Shown: positions 11,101 through 20,100 of the stretch, piece by piece
How positions within the stretch are numbered: the first letter of the stretch is position 1
How the letters are laid out: every line of letters begins with the position of its first letter
From: Thermoleophilaceae bacterium
GTDB taxonomy: Bacteria; Actinomycetota; Thermoleophilia; Solirubrobacterales; JACPNS01
Reading direction: 5' to 3'
DNA length: 64,000 nucleotides
NCBI GenBank assembly: GCA_016462645.1
Contig: JAEMSX010000003.1
Coordinates: 1-64,000 of the forward strand
The notes under the pieces: model-generated
Told to the model about the DNA's origin: nothing
The model's database searches: none
Seen by the model: only the letters and a program-made list of their open reading frames with translations
Program-made: the position numbers and the translations under genes

Positions 11101-14100
11101 GAAGCGTGTCCAGATCACCTTCCCGAGCGGCATGGAGATCAACCCTGCCTTCGGCACCGGCCTCACCGCCTGCGCCACGGCAACGATCGATGCCGGTGGT
11201 TCGGGCTGCGCCGCCAGCTCGCAGCTGGCGACCGTCTCGATGGTCACCCCGCTGCTGAACTCGAACCCGACCGGCAAGGTCTACCTCGAGACTCCGGGCA
11301 CCACGTCGACCACGCGCTACAAGGTCGCGATGGTCATCGACCTGCCCGGCCAGAAGCTGATCGTGCGCGGCGCGATCCAGATCAACGGCTCGAGCACGAT
11401 CCCGTCCGGCGCCACCGGAGCCGTCGACACCGGCACCGGCCAGATCAGCGCCGACTTCGACAACATCCCGGACCTCGGCTTCACCAGCCTCTCGATGGCG
11501 TTCGCTTCCGGCCCGAACGCGTTGGTCGTCAACCCCGAGACCTGCGCCAACAGCTTCAGCGCGACCTTCACGCCGAACTCCAACACGGGTGCCACCAGCA
11601 ACACCTCGCCGTCGTACCCGCTGACCGGATGCGGCACATTCGGCTTCGACCCGGGCTTCACCGCCACGGTCGACAACACCACGCCGGGCGGCCACCCGAA
11701 CCTTGGCCTGAACGTCACGCGCAGCGACAAGCAGAAGACGCTGAAGACGATGGCGATCCACCTGCCGACCGGCCTTGTGGCCAACACGTCGGCGGTCGCC
11801 AGCCCGTGCTCGCAGGCCAGCGCCGCGGCGGGCACTTGCGCGACCACGGCAGCGGCCGCACAGGTCGGAACCTTCAGCACGAGCATCGGCTCGGGCTCAT
11901 CGACCTACTCGCTCACCGGCGGTCAGATCTTCCAGGTCACCCCGAACAGCAATGAGCCGGTTCGCTTCGCGGCGATCGTGCCGGTCGTGGTCGGTCCGTT
12001 CGACCTCGGCAAGCTGACGATCCCGGTCACCTCGAGCATTCGCGCCGACTACGGAATCGACGCGAACGCGACGCTGCCGCAGCGCTACGAGGGCATTGCG
12101 GTCCGTATCCGCACGCTGAACATGACCCTGAACAGCACGGTCGGCGGCAACAACTACGTCACCAACCCGAGCAAGTGCCAGAGCAACACGATCAGCGCCG
12201 ACTTCACTGCCGGTGACAGCAGCACGGACAGCTCGAGCGCCAACAACAGCTCCAGCTTCACGACCGCCGGATGCTCGGCGACCGTGCCGGCCTACAACCC
12301 GACGATGAGCGCAGCCGTCAACCCGACCACCGCCGGCGCGCCGACCGCGCTGACCCTCGGCGTTCAAGTTCCGGCGGGCAACGCAACGACCAGCCGCGTG
12401 CAGGTCGCACTGCCGCAGGGCATGGAGATCAACCCGGGCGTCGGCAACGGTCTCGTCGCCTGCTCGACGATCGACTCAGATCCTTCAAGCAGCAACCCGT
12501 GCAAGCTGACCACTTCCAACCTGGCAACAGTCACGCTCAACACGCCGCTGCTGCCGAGCCCCGTCACCGGCGAGGTCTACCTCGAGACTCCGGGCAGCAC
12601 GGCGACAACGCGTTACAAGCTCGCGCTGGTCCTGCACCTGCCGGGCAAGGACATCGTCATCCACGGCGGCACGCTCGTCAACGGCTCCACCACGATCGCC
12701 CCCGGCGGCCTCGGCTCGACCGACGCAGCCGGCACCGCGACCGGTCAGGTCACCGCAGACTTCCCGGGCATCCCGGACCTCGGATTCACGAACATGTCGC
12801 TCGCCTTCAACAGCGGCTCCAAGCTCTTCGTCAACCCGAAGAATGCGGCGACGCACACGGTCCAGGGCACGCTGACTCCGCACTCGGTCGCCACGACGAA
12901 GTCCGCGAACGCGACCTTCACGACCGCTGGCGGAACGAGCGCGATCACCGGTTGGAACCCGACCTTCAGCGCCTCGATCAGCCCGAGCACTTCGGCAGCC
13001 AACCCGAACCTGACCCTGAACGTCGGCAACCCGCTCGGCACGCAGGAGCTCAAGAGCTTCGGAATCCAGCTGCCGGTCGGTCTTGTCGCCAACACGACCG
13101 CCGTCCCGCGCTGCTCGCAGGCAAACGCAGACGCAGCGACCTGCCTCGCGAGCCAGCTGGTCGGAACCGTCTCGACGACGTTCGGCTCGAGCGACACCGT
13201 CGGCGAGGACTACACCGTCAACGGCACGATCTACAACGTCATCCCGAATGCCGATCAGCCGGCCCGCCTGCAAGCAATCGTCCCAGTCCAGGTCGGTCCG
13301 TTTGACCTCGGCAAGCTGAGCATCCCGGTCCCGACCACCCTGAACTCCGACCTCACGGTCACGGCCAGCGCATCGCTGCCGTCGCGCTACGAGGGCATCG
13401 CAGTGCGCGTGCGCGCAATGCAGATGGTCATCCAGGGTCAGCCGAACGGCAACAAGTTCATGGTCGCGCCGACCAAGTGTGGCTCGAGCAACATCACGGG
13501 CACGCTGGTCTCGGACACGAGCAACAGCTCCACGCTGAGCTCCGCGATCAACATCACGGGCTGCCCGACGAACTTCAGTGCATCGCCGACGCTCGCCGTC
13601 ACTCCTGACACCACGACTCGCACGTCTCCGGTCAACCTGACGTTCGGCCTCACCTCCAGCGCCAACAACCCGACCATCGGTCGAGTTCAGGTCGCCATGC
13701 CGGTCGGCATGGAGATCAATCCCGGCTTCGCCAACAACCTGACGGCCTGCGCCTCTGCCTCGATTGACGCGGGCGGATCAAGCTGCCCGGTCGCGTCGCA
13801 GATCGGCACCGTCAGCCTGAAGACCCAGTTGCTCGACCCGACCACCGCCTACACCGGCAAGGTCTACCTCGAGACGCCGGGCACCACGGCCGCCACGCGC
13901 TACAAGATCGCGATGGTCGTCGACCTGCCGGGCGCCAAGCTGATCGTCCGCGGCAAGGTCGCGATCAACGGTTCGTCTGACATCACGGGCGGCACCGGAG
14001 CAACCGATTCCGGCACCGGCCAGATCACGGCTGACTTCGACACGATTCCGGACCTCGGATTCACAGAACTGAACATGGCGTTCAGCTCGACGAACCCGAT

Positions 14101-17100
14101 GCTGATCAACCCGCAGACCTGCTCGAGCAACACGTTCACCGCCACGGTGACGCCGAGTTCGAACGGCACCAACGCCACCCCGACGGCCGCGTACTCAACG
14201 ACGCCGGCTGGATGCGGCGACGCGTTCGGCCCGAATTTCAGCGTCAACGTTGACGGAAGCGGCTCCACCTCTGCCGGCGGACACCCGAACCTGAACATCC
14301 ACGTCGACCGCCCGAACGGCACCCCGGGAAGCAACCAGCGCTACCTGCGCCAGCTGAACCTCGACCTGCCGATCGGTCTTGTCGCCGCGACCACCGCAAC
14401 CACGCACTGCACGCAGGCCAACGCGCTCGCGGGCAACTGCACCAGCGACAACCAGGTCGGATCGTTCGACACCTTCATCGGTAACGGCGCAGCCGACGCG
14501 AACAACCTCGAGCTGGCCGGTCAGATCTACAACGTTGACCCGAACCCGGGCGAGCCCGCGCGTCTCGCGGCGATCACCGACGTCCAGGTTGGTCCGTACA
14601 ACCTCGGCAAGCTCATGATCCCGATCGGCACGCAGCTCAACTCCGACCTTTCGGTCAGCACGACCACCACGATCCCGCGTCGCTACGAGGGCATCGCCGT
14701 GCGCATCAAGAAGCTCGACATCGCGCTCGACGGCGTCGCCCAGTCCACGGGCAAGCCGTTCATCAGCGTGCCGAGCAAGTGCCAGAACAACACCGTCACG
14801 GCCAACATGACCTCTGACACCGGTACGACAGCGAGCCGCACTTCGAGCTTCACCACGACGGGCTGCCCGCGCAACTTCGTGGTCGCGCCGACCGTCGGCG
14901 TCACCTCCACTCCGAACGACACGACGGTCCCGACGGGCCTCGGCGTGACGATCGGATCGGACCCGCAGAACTCCACGATCAGCCGCTTCCAGCTGGCGCT
15001 GCCGAACGACATGTCGATCAACGCAGACGCCGGCAACGGTCTTGCGACCTGCTCGACTGCGCAGATCAACGCCGGCGGCTCAGGCTGCCCGGCGAGCTCC
15101 AACCAGGGCACGGTCACGTTGACCACGCCGCTGCTGGGCGCCAACCAGACCGGCAACGTCTACCTCGAGGACCCGGGCTCAACCGGCGCGACGCGCTACA
15201 AGCTGGCGATCGTCGTCCACCTCCCGGGCACGGACATGATCCTGCGCGGCAAGGTGCTGGTCAACGGCTCCTCCGACATCACCGGCGGTCTCGGCGCGAC
15301 CGACACCGGAACCGGCCGCATCACGACCGACTTCGACACGATCCCCGACCTGCAGTTCACGCAGATGGTGATCAACTTCAACACCGGCAACCGCGCGTTG
15401 CTGACCAACCCGGACAGCTGCGGAACGCAGACCACCAACTCGACGATCACGCCGAGCTCCGGTGGATCCGACGCGCTGGTCGACTCCACGTTCAACCTGA
15501 CGAACACGCTGGGTTGCTCGGCGAGCAAGCCGTTCGACCCGACGTTCTCGATCACGCAGGGAAGCACCACCAGCGGTGGCAACACCGACCTCACGCTGAA
15601 GGTCACTGCCGGCGCCAAGAACGAGTACCTGCGCAACTTCAACGTGAAGCTGCCGGTCGGCCTCGTCGCGGACACCACCGCAACCGACACGACCTGCTCG
15701 CAGGCACAGGCTGCAGCAGCGACCTGCACCGCTGCAAGCCAGGTGGGAACGGTCACGACGAAGCTGGGCACCGGCGCTGAGACGCTGGACATCGACGGTG
15801 GCATCTACAACGTGGTCCCGAACTCCGACGAACCGGCACGCCTTGCCGCAATCGTCCCGGTCGTGGTTGGTCCGTACAACCTCGGCAAGCTGACGATCCC
15901 GGTCCCGACGAGCCTGCGCGGAAGCGATTACGGCGTCGACGCCAGCGCGCAGCTGCCCACGAAGTACGAGGGCATCAACGTGCGCCTCGCCGAGATGTCG
16001 ATGACGCTCAACGGTGTCGCCGACCAGGGCAACGGCCCAGGAGCCGACGACAAGGGCTTCATCAAGAACCCGAGCAAGTGCGACCTCGTCGGTGACACCA
16101 ACCCGATGAAGGCGGACCTCGTGCCGCTGAGCGGTTCGACCGTCACCCGCACGGTCAACTACATCGTCGACGGCTGCCCGCGCGACTTCTCGCCCAACCC
16201 GACGCTGACCGTCAGCAACACCACGGGCCAGACCGCCGTCCCGACGGGCATGACCCTGCAGTTCGACTCTGCGGCGAGCAACCCGACGATCGGCTCTGTG
16301 GTCACGACGATGCCGCTGGGCATGACGCTCAACCCGGCCGTCGCCAACCTCAACGGCGGTATCAACGTCTGCTCGACGGACGCGATCAACGCGATCAAGG
16401 CGAACCCGAACGCACCGGCCTGCCCGGCCGCGAGCAAGGTCGGCGACGTCTCGCTGATCACGCCGCTGCTGCCCGGCACGAAGACCGGCTCGATCTACCT
16501 CGAAGAGCCCGGCAACACGGCCTCCACGCGCTACCGCCTGGTGATGATCGTTGACCTGCCCGGCACCAAGCTGGTCGTCCGCGGATCGACCACTGTTGAC
16601 GGCTCCTCCGACATCCCGACCAACTCAACCAGCGCAACGGGCGCAACCAACTCCGGCACCGGCCAGATCGTCGCAACCTTCGCCGAAATCCCGGACCTCG
16701 GATTCACGCAGCTGAAGATCGAGTTCAGCTCCGGCCCCGACGCACTGTTCACCAACTCCGAGACCGAAGGCACGCAGACGGTGTCCGCCGAGATCACGCC
16801 GCAGTCCGGAGGATCGACGATCACCTCTGACGGCACCTACAACGCGGTGTACGGCGGCAGCGGCTCGCAGGCATCTGAGCCGTTCAACCCGACCTTCGGC
16901 GCAACGTTCAGCACGCTCGACGCGGCCGCCAACCCGGACGTCACGATCACCGTCGACCGCGCTGACTACACGCAGCAGATCGAGGAGTTCGACCTCCACC
17001 TCCCGCCGGGACTTGTGGCCAACACGGTCCTGACCCCCCGCTGCTCGCAGACGGACGCGGTCAACGGCGCGTGCCAGGACGACAGCGTGGTCGGTGCAGT

Positions 17101-20100
17101 CACCACCAAGATCGGCACAGGCGCAGACACGCTGACGATGACCGGCAAGCTCTACAACGTCATTCCTGACGCGAACGAGCCGGCGCGCCTCGCGGTCGTC
17201 ATCCCGGTCCAGGTCGGTCCGTACAACCTCGGCAAGCTGAGCCTGCCGGTGACGACGCAGATCGTCAGCGGAGCGCAGGCGAGCGACCTCTCGATTGACA
17301 CCCACACCGTGCTGCCCAAGACCTACGAGGGTGTTCCGGTCCGCGTGCGCCAGCTGCAGATCCAGCTCAAGGGCATGGCCGATCAGGGCACGCCGTCAAC
17401 TGCTGACGACAAGCCGTTCATGATCAACCCGTCGCAGTGCACGAGTCACACGCTGACCTCGACGATGAAGTCCACGATCGGCAACTCGGTCACGGTCGGC
17501 TCGCCCGGCGGCGACTTCACGACGGTCAACTGCGCCAACGCGCCGTACAACCCCGCGATCACCGCTTCCCTGAGCACCACGCAGCGCGGCAAGCCGGTCG
17601 GACTCGACCTCGGCTTCCAGTTCAGCGGTAACTCGTCCTCGACCAAGAAGATCGTCACGACCTTCCCGAGCGGCATGAGCATCAACCCGGGCGTGGGCAA
17701 CTACGGCGCGGGCATGACCTGCGCCGACGCAGACGTCGAAGCGGGCGGAACGCTCTGCCCCAGCAGCTCCAAGCTCGGCACCGTCGAGCTCGACACGCCG
17801 CTCCTGCCGACCACCCAGACCGGCGCGCTCTACCTGCTGCCGCCAGTCGGCAATCAGGCCGCGACGCGCTACCGCCTCGGTCTCTTCGTGGACCTTCCGG
17901 GCGCCGGCGACCTCTACACGACCGGCAGCGTCACCGTCGCTGGCTCGTCTGATGTCACGGGTGGCGGAACCGGCGCGGTCGACACGGGCGACGGCCAGGT
18001 CGTCGCGACCTTCGACAACCTGCCGGACCTGCAGTTCAACAACCTGACGCTGCACTTCAAGACGACCGGTGCCGGCGAGCACGCGCTGCTGACCAACCCG
18101 AACACCTGCGGCACATTCAACATCACCGCGGACATGTCGCCGTGGGCCCGCCCGCTGACCTCCGAGCAGGCCAGCACGAGCTTCACCACGACCGACTCCG
18201 TTGCGAGCTGCATCCAGACTGAGTCCGCAGATCAGCTCGGCTACATCGCGGCCGAGATCGGCGAAGGCCCGGACTTCAACAACCCGGCAGGCCCCGCCTA
18301 CTACGCAGGCTCAAGCCAGCCGGTCACGCTGACCGTCAACCGTCCCGACTCGGACAAGTCGATCAAGCGCGTGAAGATCCTGCTGCCGCCGGGCCTCGTC
18401 GGCTCAGCCGACGCCGCACCGACCTGCGCCCAGGCTTCGGCCGACGCCGGCACCTGCGACACGACGGTCTCCAACAACGCCAGCCAGATCGGAACCGTCA
18501 CGCTGCAGATCGGCGACTCCTCAGACACCTACGAGATCACCGGTGGTCTGTACAACACCGTTGCCCCGGGCAACCGTCCGGCCAAGTTCACGTTCATCGC
18601 TGACGTCACCGTCGGACCGTTCGCGTTCGGCAAGGTGATCGTGCCGATCGACGTCAACATGGACAACAACGACTACAGCCTCTTCGCGGAGACCGGCGAC
18701 ATGCCGCAGGTCTTCGAAGGCATCCCGGTGCGCATCAGCCAGATGAAGATCGCGCTCGTCGGCACCGCCGACCAGGGAACGGTCTCCACGGCTGACGACA
18801 AGATCTTCATGAGCAACCCGCGCTCGTGCGCAAGCACGCTGCACGTCCGCGCGGTCGTCACGTCGGCACCGGGCAACACCACGAAGGACGCCGACGCGCC
18901 GCTCGCAGGACCGTTCACCAACTGCGGAAACCTCAACCTCAACGCCAACACGGTGACGATCGAGAATGAGCCGGTCGCTCCGGAGACCGGTCACGGTGCC
19001 GAGCACCCGACCGGCCTGAACGTTGAGGTCCACCAGAACGAAGCGCTGCCGACGCAGGCAACGCTCAAGGCGATGACGCTGGACCTGCCCGGATTCCGCC
19101 TCAGTGCTCCGGCGGCAAACGGTCTCAGCGCGTGCTCGAAGACTGATCTCGACAATCAGGCCTGCCCGGGTGTCTGGAACGAGGACCCGGACGGCGACGA
19201 CCAGGTCGCACCGAACGAGGGTGACGAGTGCACGGCCCAGCACGACCCGCGCTGCTCGATCAGCTCGATGGTCGGTAACGCCTGGATCGACACCTCACTG
19301 CTGCCGAAGGATCAGGTTGACCCGGGTTACCTCGCGACAAACAACGGCAACCCGGCCGGCTACACCGGCGACCTGCACTCGCTGTGGGGCAAGGTCTACC
19401 TTGAGACGCCGGGTACGGCAGCTGACGGTTCCGACCGCTACAAGCTGGCGATCCAGCTCTCGGGCAAGACGCTGATCACGATCCGCGGCACCGCAATCGT
19501 CAACGAGTCCGACAACACGCCGATCCCCGGCAAGGTTGCCGGCGAGATCACGACGACCTTTGAGGATCTGCCGGACATCCCGTTCACGGACTTCCGCGTT
19601 GATCTGACGGGCTACAGGAACGTCACCGGCCCGGTCGGCAACAAGACGACCACGTACTTCCCGTTGCTGCTGAACCCGGAGGGCACCGTCGGTTCGGCCA
19701 GCACTTCGGTCGGCAACGCGAACCTCACGCCGCACTCGGGTACGCCCGCCGTCGACCGCACGTCGAACCTCCCGGTCGACCCCGCGCCGACCAAGACGTT
19801 CGCTCCGACCGCGACCTCGAGCATCAGCCCGCTTACCAGTGGCGGCCACCCGAATGCGAACTTCGTGATCGCGCGCGGTGACGCCCAGGAAGACATCAAG
19901 AACGTCGCGATGCAGCTCCCGGCCGGCTTCCTCGGAAGCGCCGCCGCGGTGCCGCTCTGCCCGGTCGCAACCGCGACTGCGGGTAACTGCAACGACCAGA
20001 GCAAGGTCGGAACCGTGACCGCCAAGATCGGTCAGTACGGTCAGACGCTGACGCTGCCCGGCAAGGTCTACCTGACCGAGGGCGTCGGCGGCGACATCGC